A stretch of DNA of 64,000 nt from Nocardia sp. NBC_01730 (lineage in GTDB: Bacteria; Actinomycetota; Actinomycetes; Mycobacteriales; Mycobacteriaceae), in the NCBI RefSeq assembly GCF_035920445.1, contig NZ_CP109162.1, forward strand, positions 248,001-312,000, given 5' to 3'. A model generated the notes under the pieces. That model had not been told where the DNA came from. It made no database searches and saw only the letters and a list, made by a program, of their open reading frames with translations. The position numbers were made by a program, and so were the translations under genes. Below, piece after piece: positions 39,914 through 49,300 of this stretch. Every line of letters starts with the position of its first letter. The first letter of the stretch is position 1.

Positions 39914-42900
39914 CCGTGACCGAGTTGCCGCAACCGTTGCCCGAGACTGGCGAGAGCGTCCGATGGATCCCGACCCGCGCGGGAATTCTCAATGTTTGGC
40001 GCTACTACGACGAGGTCTTCGAATTCCATGAAGGGCGTCTGCTGCTGCGCGGTCCGAACGGTAGCGGCAAATCCAAGGCCCTGGAGCTGTTGCTGCCGTT
40101 CCTGTTCGACGCGAATCTGCGGGCCAACCGGCTGTCTACCTTCGGCACCAGCGAGCGGACAATGCACTGGAACCTGATGGGGGAGGGCGCATCTGGCGCC
40201 ACCCGGGTCGGGTACGTGTGGCTCGAGTTTCGGCTAGTGGGGGACCTCGACCAGTGGTTCACCTGTGGTGCTCGACTCCAGGCCACCAGTCGCACCACAT
40301 CGGTGCACGCGGACTATTTCACGACCGAGTTGCGCGTCGGCGCATCGGATTCCGGCGACGAGCTGATCCTGACCGATGCCGGTCGCCCGCTGACCCGCGC
40401 GGCACTGGATGAGCGGCTCGGCGCGGCGGGTACTGTGCACGACAGCGCGGCCGACTACCGCGCCGCGGTGCGTGCGACCCTGTTCCCGACGTTGAACGAA
40501 CAGCGGTACGACGCGCTGATCACCGCACTACTGCAACTGCGCACACCCAAACTATCGCAGCGCCTCGACCCCGCCCTACTGTCCACGCTGCTCTCTCGCG
40601 CGTTGCCGCCGCTGAGCCACGACGAAATCGCAGATCTTGCTGAGGGATTCGAGCGCCTCGACGCACAGCGGGAACGATTGGTGCGCTTGGATGCCGAGGT
40701 GGCGGCCACTCGCACGCTGGCGCGTTATCAGCGAACCTACGCCCAGCGGGTGCTGCGTGCCGGTGCCGCCGCGCTCATCTCGGCGACCACCGACCTGGAC
40801 CGAATCTCCAGCGCAGCCAAGCGCTCCGCCGAGGAGTGCGAGCGCACCGAGCAGCGCAAGCGTGCGACCGAGCAACGCATCGACGCGGCGAAAGCCGATG
40901 TGTCGCAGGCGGAATCCAGACGCGATGGTTTGATGAAGACCGACGCTTACAAGCAGGGCTTGAAACTCGACGACCTGCGCATACAGACCCGAGGCGCCGA
41001 AGCGCGGGCCAACCGGGCCGATGCCGACGCACAGCGGCTGCAGCGGGTCGCCGCGAGCGACGCGGCCGACCATGCCGCCGCTGTCGAGGCAGAACAGGGC
41101 AGGGCGCGGATTGCCGACAACAGCGATATCGAAGCCCAACAGGCAGCCCACCGTGCCGGACTCGTCAGCGTGTACGACGAGCTCGCGCATGACCCCGACT
41201 CCGACCACTCTCGAACTCTGCTGCGGGCAGCGGTGCGCAGTAGACGCGACCGGTTGGACGACATGACGCGCGCACTCGACATCCATGAACGTGCGGTCGA
41301 TTCGCGAACCGACGCCGAAACCGCGTTGGAGTCGGCCAGGACGGTATTCGCAGAAGCCAGAGAATCGCAGACCCGAGCCGCCGAGGAGCGCGCCCGCGAA
41401 CTCGACGCATTGCGTGAGCGCCTGCGGGACTGGGCGATCGGATGTTGCGCACTGTCGTTCGATGATCCCGATCTCGTCGCCGATCTCGCGGACAGCCAAT
41501 CGGCGGTGATCGAAACGGTGAACAAGGCGGCCGCCTCAGCGCTGGAGGAGGTGGCTCGGCAAGCGGCCCGGTGCGAGCGGGAAATCACCGACGCCACGAG
41601 CGAGCGCGAAGACCTGGTCGCCGAACGGGACCGCCTCGCCGATGAACAGGACATTCCCCCGACCCCGCCGCCCTGGCGCACCACCGACCGGAGCCGGATG
41701 CCCGGCGCGCCACTCTGGCGCCTGGTCGATTTCGCCGAGGGAGTGCTGGACACCACCGCGGCAGGCATTGAGGCCGCCCTCGAATCCGCTGGACTCGTGG
41801 ATGCCTGGATCGGGCCGCGCGGCGAGGTCGAAGGCCACGATGTGTTCGCAGACCACACCGCTGTGGAGCCGGTGACCGGGCGCTCCTTGGCAGACGCGCT
41901 CGTTCCCGCATCCAACGCCGAGGTCAGCCCGGACGTGGTGCGTCGATTGCTGGCCACCATCGCCTTCGACGACCGCCTACCCATCGCGTCAGTAGTCGCC
42001 GTCGGCGCCGACGGCGGCTGGCGCATCGGCAATCTCACCGGTAGCTGGCGAAAAGACCAGGCCGCCTACATCGGCGCCTCGACCCGCCAACGCACCAGAC
42101 AGCGTCGCATCCGTCAGCTCGACAACGAGATCGCCGGGTATGACCGGCGGCTCGACAACCTGGACACCCAACGGCGGCAGCTGGTCGCCCACCGCGCCCT
42201 CATCGAATCCGAACGTGACAGCTGCCCCGGACACGACAGCGTGCTCGCGGCCGAAAACCGGCTTACCCGAACCGAATCAGACCTGGCCGCAGCCGATCGC
42301 CAGCTGCGCGAACGCCTCGAGATCGTGTCCATCAAGGAAGCCGCGGTCAAAAGCACTCTGCACGCTCTCTCCGCGCTCGCCGCCGACACCGGACTCCCGA
42401 CCGAACGCACCGCACTCACGGCCCTGCGCGGCGCCATCGACGATTTCGTCGGTCAAGCCGAGGTGTGGCTCGACGCTCGCCGCGACTTGGGTCGGGCGCG
42501 TGCGACCACCGCCGACCGCGCCGACCGCGCTGAACGTTCCGCCGACGCCGCGGCGGAGCGTGCCGAAGCCGCCGCCGAAGCAGGGGACGAGCACCTAAGA
42601 TCGGCGTCCGAACTCGAAGCGATCGAAGGATCCGTCGGGCGTGACTACCGTGAGGTATTGGCCGAAATCGCAGATCTGCGCATCCGAATCAAGGAACTCA
42701 CCGACGACCTCGAACACGACCGCACGGACCTCACGGAGCTCGCCATGGAGGTTGGTCGTCTCGCGGCCCAGCACGCCGTCGACTCCGCAGCACGTGATAA
42801 TGCGGCTGTGACGAGAGACCATGTCGCCCTGCGGTTTCGCCATCTGGCTGCGGGAACCTTCCCCGACGACAGTGCAATCCCCGATGTGGCGAAGTTCCGC

Positions 42901-43941
42901 GAGACGCTGGCCGGTTCGGAGGGTGTGCGCGCCGCCCTCGACGCCGCCCGGTTGGTCGCCGCGGCGTGGCCCACCATCCCATACGCCCTGGCCAACCTCA
43001 ACGAAGCGGTGCGCCGCCTCAATGAAGCGGTGCACGAATGCCGCACCGCGCTCAGCGCCCGCGCCGATCTCGATCTCGAAACCGACGACGACATCCAGGT
43101 TTTCACCGCGGTCATCGACGGTGTCCGGGTCGGCTGCGCCGAACTATCGACGCTCCTCGTCACCGAAGCCGAACAGAGCAGGAACGAAATCACCGAGCAG
43201 GAACGGCGCCTGTTCGACCAAACCTTGACCGGCGACACCCGTCGCCACCTCGCCGCCCGCATCCGCCAGGCCAACGACCTCGTGGACAGCATGAACGCGC
43301 GTCTGAAGCGCGTGCGCACCGCCTCCGATGTCGCCGTCCAACTCGTCTGGCAGGTAGGCAAAGATCTCCCACCCGGCACCAAGGCCGCCCGCGATCTGCT
43401 GCTCAAAGATCCCGTCCGCCTCAGCGACGCCGACCGCGAATCCCTGCACCGCTTCCTGCGTGACCGGATCGAGGAGGCGAAAACCGACGACACCGCCACC
43501 AGCTGGGAACAGCAGCTCGCCCAGGTCTTCGACTACACAGCATGGCATCGGTTCGTGGTCAAGGTTGATCGCGGCAATGGGGAAGGCTTCCAGGAGCTGA
43601 CCAAGAAGCTGCACGGCGCGCTGTCAGGCGGCGAGAAGGCCATCGCGCTGCACCTGCCGCTGTTCGCTGCTGTCGCCGCCCACTATCAGGCAGCGCCGCA
43701 GGCTCCGCGCGTCATTTTGCTGGACGAGGTGTTCGTCGGGGTCGACAGCGTGAATCGGGGGCAGATTTTCGCGCTGCTGTCGGCGCTGGATTTGGATCTG
43801 ATGCTGACGTCGGATCACGAGTGGTGCACGTATGCGGAGTTGAGTGGGATCGGAATTCATCACATCGTGGGCGGAGATGGGGATGATGCGGTGACGACGG
43901 CGCGGTTTACGTGGGATGGGGAAGATTTGCTGCCAGCATGA
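39910..43941 (+). CDS. jetC: Wadjet type II SMC-like ATPase JetC (TIGR02680 family)
   Basis: This 1343-aa protein has its Walker A motif GPNGSGKS at residues 48-55. Two long coiled-coil arms lie at about 250-560 and 690-1110. The ABC signature LSGGEKA is at about 1238 and Walker B VILLDEVF at about 1268, with a final D-loop FVGVDSVNRGQ. This is the MukB/SMC layout of a loop-extruding motor. The Wadjet complex recognises circular plasmid DNA by extrusion and triggers cleavage by JetD. It ends the plus-strand operon and converges on the helicase module, with a 225-bp gap in which I see no gene. Confidence 0.9.
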   Translation: MTVTELPQPLPETGESVRWIPTRAGILNVWRYYDEVFEFHEGRLLLRGPNGSGKSKALELLLPFLFDANLRANRLSTFGTSERTMHWNLMGEGASGATRVGYVWLEFRLVGDLDQWFTCGARLQATSRTTSVHADYFTTELRVGASDSGDELILTDAGRPLTRAALDERLGAAGTVHDSAADYRAAVRATLFPTLNEQRYDALITALLQLRTPKLSQRLDPALLSTLLSRALPPLSHDEIADLAEGFERLDAQRERLVRLDAEVAATRTLARYQRTYAQRVLRAGAAALISATTDLDRISSAAKRSAEECERTEQRKRATEQRIDAAKADVSQAESRRDGLMKTDAYKQGLKLDDLRIQTRGAEARANRADADAQRLQRVAASDAADHAAAVEAEQGRARIADNSDIEAQQAAHRAGLVSVYDELAHDPDSDHSRTLLRAAVRSRRDRLDDMTRALDIHERAVDSRTDAETALESARTVFAEARESQTRAAEERARELDALRERLRDWAIGCCALSFDDPDLVADLADSQSAVIETVNKAAASALEEVARQAARCEREITDATSEREDLVAERDRLADEQDIPPTPPPWRTTDRSRMPGAPLWRLVDFAEGVLDTTAAGIEAALESAGLVDAWIGPRGEVEGHDVFADHTAVEPVTGRSLADALVPASNAEVSPDVVRRLLATIAFDDRLPIASVVAVGADGGWRIGNLTGSWRKDQAAYIGASTRQRTRQRRIRQLDNEIAGYDRRLDNLDTQRRQLVAHRALIESERDSCPGHDSVLAAENRLTRTESDLAAADRQLRERLEIVSIKEAAVKSTLHALSALAADTGLPTERTALTALRGAIDDFVGQAEVWLDARRDLGRARATTADRADRAERSADAAAERAEAAAEAGDEHLRSASELEAIEGSVGRDYREVLAEIADLRIRIKELTDDLEHDRTDLTELAMEVGRLAAQHAVDSAARDNAAVTRDHVALRFRHLAAGTFPDDSAIPDVAKFRETLAGSEGVRAALDAARLVAAAWPTIPYALANLNEAVRRLNEAVHECRTALSARADLDLETDDDIQVFTAVIDGVRVGCAELSTLLVTEAEQSRNEITEQERRLFDQTLTGDTRRHLAARIRQANDLVDSMNARLKRVRTASDVAVQLVWQVGKDLPPGTKAARDLLLKDPVRLSDADRESLHRFLRDRIEEAKTDDTATSWEQQLAQVFDYTAWHRFVVKVDRGNGEGFQELTKKLHGALSGGEKAIALHLPLFAAVAAHYQAAPQAPRVILLDEVFVGVDSVNRGQIFALLSALDLDLMLTSDHEWCTYAELSGIGIHHIVGGDGDDAVTTARFTWDGEDLLPA

Positions 43942-44166
43942 GTCATCTTCGCACCGCGCCGCTACGGCCACAGACGGAGCAATAGTGGACACCACTGCAG
44001 CACGACCCGTTTGGTTGAGCGCGGCGCTTACACACTCCCGATGACGACAATCTCGATTCCGCTTCAAGGGCTTCGCCGACACCGCCCTCGAGCCGATTGA
44101 CATCGCAGTCGTGCAAAGAATTGGAGTGTGGAGCTGCGTGACAGCGCGAATCGACCGTGCACCGGA

Positions 44167-46395
44167 TCAGCCGAGTAGCTCCGACCGTTTCCCGCTCCAG
44201 GTCACGACCAGCTGGTCGCGGGCACGACTGGCTGCGACATACAGCAGCGAACGTTCACGTTGCATCGCCTCGGCCTGCTCTTCCTGCGGATATCCGCGCA
44301 GTGTCGCGGCGGAGGGGACATGGGCGTCGTCGATCCCGGTGAGGATGACACACCGGAACTCCATGCCCTTGGATCGGTGCATGGTCAGCACCTGGACGTG
44401 GTCGGCGCTCGCGGGTTTGTCGTCGAGCGCGCGGGCTTCGACGCCGCGTTCGCCGAGGGCGCGCACCAGTTGGCCGCGATCGCTTTTTCCACGAGTCAGG
44501 ACGGCGATACTACCCGGGGCGATGCCGTCGTCGGCAAGCCATTTTTTGACCCGATCTGCGATCTTGCCGAGTTCGTCGGTGGCGGAATCGCATTCGAGCA
44601 GGCGCGGATTCGGCCCGAGTCGGGCGGAGGTGTATTCCTTTGTCGACTCTTCGCCCTCCTCGAGATCGCGGTATTCTTCGCCCGCCAAAATGTTCACCGC
44701 GAAATGCAGGTTCTGTGCGGTGGTCCGGTAGTTCAGCGTCAGCCGGTTCGAGCGGCGGCCACGAATGTTGATGCCGAGGCGACTGAGCACCACCGGTTGA
44801 CCGTAGATTCGCTGATACGAATCCTCGGCGATGAACAGATCGTCGGGTCCCTCGGCAACGAGTGCGCGCAGCAGTGCCCAATGCGTGGCATGCAGGTCCT
44901 GGGCTTCGTCGACGATGACGTGGTCCGCCAGGCGCTCGGCTCCGGAATCGGCACGCAGTTGAAGCTCTTTGGCCGCCAAGGCCAGCACCTCGGGGAAGCT
45001 GACCGATTCGTCCATCCGGCTGCGTCGGCGGAACCCGTCGATCAGCTTCCAGACCGCGATGCGCTGCGGTCGGGTCAGGCGCACCCCACGTCCGGTTCGC
45101 ATGACCTTCGCGTACTGTTCCAGGCTGGTTACGTTGTTGCCGAGTACCACTGCGACGTACTCGTTTTCGAGGAAGCTCGGGTGCGTGAGTCGATGATCGA
45201 GCCCGCTGGCCACAGTCTGCACCACCTCCCGCCACGTCTTGTCGGTGTCGGTGCGACTGGACCCGAACTCGCCCGCGCTGGAACCGAAGACGGCTGCGAA
45301 GGCGGGGCCGAGATCGGGGGACTGGTTCAGGACGGCGTTGGCGAGCTGATCGATGCCCGCCACATAAATACCGGGTTCGCCAGGCTTGTTCGCGATGATC
45401 AGCGCCGGATCGAGGATCCGGAGATCAGCCTTGAGATCCAGGGCGAGGGTCTTGTTGAAGGTGGTCAGGATGATTCGTGCGTCCTTGTTCCGCTTCGCGA
45501 GATTCCTGGCCCGATGCAAGGCGACGACCGTTTTCCCGGTGCCCGCGCCACCGCACAGCCGGAACGTTCCCCGGTAGCTCTTCTCGGCGTACTTGCGTTG
45601 CGTCGGGTGCAGGAAGGTACGCCACTTGGCGAAGTCGCCGCCCTCGATCACACGGCGCAGTTCGTCATTGTTATCGATAATGGTGAACTGCATTTTCGAT
45701 GCAGGATGGTCGATCGCGGCGAGGATCTGGTCGTCCTCGCTGAGGGTGCCGTCCACCGGTCCGTCGGTGAAACCGTAGGCGTCGCGGATCTGGTCGATGC
45801 CGATGCCAACCGCGAGGTCGAGTAGCGCGCTGCCTTGCCAGCTGATCGCGGTGGCGGCGATCTCGATAATCGCGTTGTCGTCGGGCGCTGCGAGCGCGCG
45901 GGCGGCGAGATCTGGATCGAGCCCGAGTTGGTCTGTCAGGTCCGCACTGGTGAAGCCGAGCCCACGAAGGAAGGACGGTGTCGGTGGTTTCGCGTCCTGC
46001 TTACTCGGTGATGTCGTGAAATGCGGTGTGACAGGGCCCTTTGCGCCGTCGCTCAGCTCGCCGACGATTCCTTCGAGCACACCGTTGATCGGATTCACCC
46101 GCAGCGTGGACCGTTCGGCAAGCGTGATGGCGACATCGTGCTTCCAGGTACCGAGGTAGATATAGGTGGTTTCACCGCCGGTGTCATCGACCCGAAACAT
46201 GATGGCGCGGAAGTTCAAGTCCACCCGACCGGTGCGCACTCGTGGGTCGCGGGCACCTTTGATCGGCTCGATATGCAGGCCTGGCGCGGTGTCGTCGGCG
46301 CGGACCTTCTCGAAGAAGTCGTACACCTTGTTCTTGATCGACCCGTCGAGTTTCGGCATCGACTTGCCGTTGGTCGCGAGCACCACGTTCGCCAT
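44167..46395 (-). CDS. UvrD-like superfamily I helicase with RelE-like N-terminal domain
   Basis: In this 742-aa protein, residues 1-110 resemble a RelE/ParE-type toxin fold: SMPKLDGSIKNKVYDFFEKVRADDTAPGLHIEPIKG, VRTGRVDLNFRAIMFRVD and YIYLGTWKHDVAITLAER. A helical linker (about 140-240) follows, then an SF1A helicase: motif I GGAGTGKTVVALHRARNL (about 275), II IVDEAQDLHATHW, III LFIAEDSYQRIYG, IV NYRTTAQNL, V TMHRSKGMEFRCVIL and VI LYVAASRARDQLVV. ATG 46395 shares a base with the stop of the giant helicase gene (TGATG), so translation is coupled. The pair is probably a nucleic-acid-directed defence module; the RelE-like domain may bind or cut RNA, but this is inference. Confidence 0.82.
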   Translation of the reverse strand: MANVVLATNGKSMPKLDGSIKNKVYDFFEKVRADDTAPGLHIEPIKGARDPRVRTGRVDLNFRAIMFRVDDTGGETTYIYLGTWKHDVAITLAERSTLRVNPINGVLEGIVGELSDGAKGPVTPHFTTSPSKQDAKPPTPSFLRGLGFTSADLTDQLGLDPDLAARALAAPDDNAIIEIAATAISWQGSALLDLAVGIGIDQIRDAYGFTDGPVDGTLSEDDQILAAIDHPASKMQFTIIDNNDELRRVIEGGDFAKWRTFLHPTQRKYAEKSYRGTFRLCGGAGTGKTVVALHRARNLAKRNKDARIILTTFNKTLALDLKADLRILDPALIIANKPGEPGIYVAGIDQLANAVLNQSPDLGPAFAAVFGSSAGEFGSSRTDTDKTWREVVQTVASGLDHRLTHPSFLENEYVAVVLGNNVTSLEQYAKVMRTGRGVRLTRPQRIAVWKLIDGFRRRSRMDESVSFPEVLALAAKELQLRADSGAERLADHVIVDEAQDLHATHWALLRALVAEGPDDLFIAEDSYQRIYGQPVVLSRLGINIRGRRSNRLTLNYRTTAQNLHFAVNILAGEEYRDLEEGEESTKEYTSARLGPNPRLLECDSATDELGKIADRVKKWLADDGIAPGSIAVLTRGKSDRGQLVRALGERGVEARALDDKPASADHVQVLTMHRSKGMEFRCVILTGIDDAHVPSAATLRGYPQEEQAEAMQRERSLLYVAASRARDQLVVTWSGKRSELLG

Positions 46396-49300
46396 CACAT
46401 CACCCCGTTCGTCTCGAGTGCGTCGACGATCCGCACCACCATCGGCGGACAGACCGTCCACCCCTGCTCGGACAACGTCTTGACCACCTCGGGCTCGTCG
46501 TCCAACATCACCCCGACCCGGCCCGCCCAGGACAAGGTCATGACCACGCCATCGCGGGTTTCCTCGCCCACCACCGGCAACGGCACGCCCTCGGCCGCCA
46601 GTTGCAGGATCAGCGTCCGTTCGGCGTCGGACACAGTGAGATCGAACCGTTGTTGCCATTCGGCACTCAGTGCGAGGTTGGCGTACACCGACGCACCGCT
46701 CGGCGCGGCGGAGTCCGCGACGAGCAGACTGCGGGTGGTGATGAGATGGTTGTCGCTCAAGCCCAGCCAATTGGACAGGCGCAGCCAGTCCTTCCACGCC
46801 TTGCCTTCCTGCGCCTCCAGCGTGTCGTCGTAATCATCGAGGGCCAGTACGGCATTGATCGTTTTCGTGGCCTGCCGCATTGTCGCGCTGACCACGAGTG
46901 GGCCATGAGTGAACGACCAGCACATGTCGGTGCCTGGCGGAAAGGCCGCCGAGCTTCCGTCGAGGGCGTCGCGCGCGCGGCGGGCGATCCCGTCACCGTC
47001 GCCCTTGGCGCGACCGTCGCGTTGGAACATTATCGGCAGCCAGCGTGCCAGGGCTTCCCATGCGTCCAGATCCGGGTTCTCGACCAAGGCGATCAGCTGA
47101 GTGATCGGATCGGCCGTCAGTAGTTCGACCACTGTGGGCTGCAGCGTGACCACGCTGGTCATCCGCTTGGCGTGGCCGTGCGCATACCACGACGGTTGCG
47201 CCGACTCCTTGCTCTTGAAGTGCTGAAGATCCTCGTGCCCGAATGCCCAGACGAGGTGGCCGCCCGCACGCAGGACCGCGCGTTTGTCGGCATCGTCGGC
47301 GACCTGGTTGTGTTCGGGTGTCGCGTGGTATTTGCGGCCGTCGGCGAAGATCGCGATGGGCGGAATCGTGGCGTCGTCGGTGCTGAGCTCGAAGTCGGGT
47401 CGCGCGGCCCCCACCAGTACCTGCGGGGTCAATGTCCACGTGCGAATCGTTTTGCCCGACACGGTGATCTTGGCCGAAGGGCCGTAGGTGCCTGCTTTTT
47501 CCCTGACCGTCGCGCCCTTGGATCTCCACCGTTCGATGAAGGCGGCGTAGAACTCTTTCTCCAACGGGGATTCTTCGCTGCCAACGGATTTGGTGGGTGT
47601 GGCGTGGACGATTCTCGCTTGCCACGAATCCCACTGTGGCTGCGCGTCGTCGCCGACGTCGAGCAACTGGTCGAGCAGTTTCGCTGCCGTCTTCCTGGAT
47701 ACCAGGTCCATCTCGTGTGGTGGGGCGAACGGCAGCAGGCACTTGTGGCATGCGAGCCGTTCTTGTTCGGCACAGTCGCAGGTCGAGACGACCTCCCGTG
47801 CCGCGCGCAGCACCGACCACACCTTCCCGGCATCGGCGAACTCGGCAAGATAGCCGGTGCCGCCCGGCACGGTGTCGTGGATCAGTAGCGCCCGCTGGTT
47901 GGGTGCGTGCAGCGCGTCGGGAATGCTCGCGACGTCGAGGTGTTCGGGTGATCCGCCGATCACCTGCCTGAGCCCGAGCAGGATCGCCGCACTCAGACTC
48001 GGGTGCGCGAACGGGTCGTATTCGAGGGCGACCGGCAGGTGCAGCAGTACCGCCTGGGTCCGCAGCGTGCGGGCGAGCGCGATCTCGTCGACGTGCTCGG
48101 TGGTCGCGGTCCGGTAGCGGCACCAACTGCGGTGTTCGTGCCGCACATTGCGCCCCGACGTCCGGTTCAGCTGCCCGCATCCCCGGCACACCCGGAACAA
48201 GCCGGTGGCCGTCTCCTGGCCCGCGATCATGCGCTTGCTGCCCTGGGAGCTTCCCCGCCCCATATTGAGCCAGCGAATATCGGTGTGGCGCAGGTACTCC
48301 GCGCCGAAATCGAGATCGGGAACGAACCACGCACTTCCGATGTTCTCCGGTTTGATGTCGGCGGCGGTGACGATCGTGAACGACTCCCGGTGGCGCTCGT
48401 CGCGGGCGTCGTTGATAACGGCTTCATCGCGTCGCACAGCGGCGGAGACTCTGGACATCTCGACCACGCGCAACTGCTGGCTGACATCGGTGACGGCGCT
48501 GCTGTGGCACCGTGGGCACTGTGATACCCGCGCGACCTCGTGGCCCGCGGGAGTCGTCTGAGCCCAACCGCAGCGCGGGCACATGCGCCACAGTTCGATC
48601 TTCGACTCGTTCGCGCCGAGGTCGACAGCGTCGATCTGTACGGCCAGACCCTGTGCGTAAAACGTTGCACCAGGGGCGAGTTCGGTAAGCGCGATCCGCG
48701 ATCCGCGGCGATAACTGACGGTGTCGCTCAGGTACTCCTTGGTGTCCGGGTCGATCCAGGTGACGCCGACGTCGAGGGTCACCGAGTCGTCGAGCAGCGT
48801 GTAGTTGGGTAGTACCCCGTACCGTTCGAGCACGCTGATCCAGAAGTCGGCGGTCAGCTCGTAGATCTGACCGCCGAGCAGTTTCAGCGATCCTTTGGCG
48901 GTTTTGAAGTCGCGCTTGTCGTCGTCGGTGGCGGCGGGAGCGTTCGCGCGGCGCTCGAATTCCGGGAGCTCGGCCAGGACCGCGTCGCGCCGGGCGTTCA
49001 GCTCGGTGTAGTCGTTGTTCCACCTGTGCACCGACTCGCGCAGGAATGCCGTCAGTGCACTGTCCGCGTCGGCGTGCGGTGTCGCCCATGCACGAAGGGC
49101 GTCGGCGGCGGGCTCGGCCAGGGTGCCGTCGAACTGGGCGAGGAATTCGTCGAGCAGCTCGGTGGCCCGATGGTCGGCGAGGGCGATCAGGTTCCCCATC
49201 CAGCTACCCACGTCGAAGCTACGCAGCACATCCTGCGCCTCGAGCCGTGGCGTGAAGGCGCCGGTGGTCGCTCGGGCGATGCGGTCGACGATGTGCGCGA

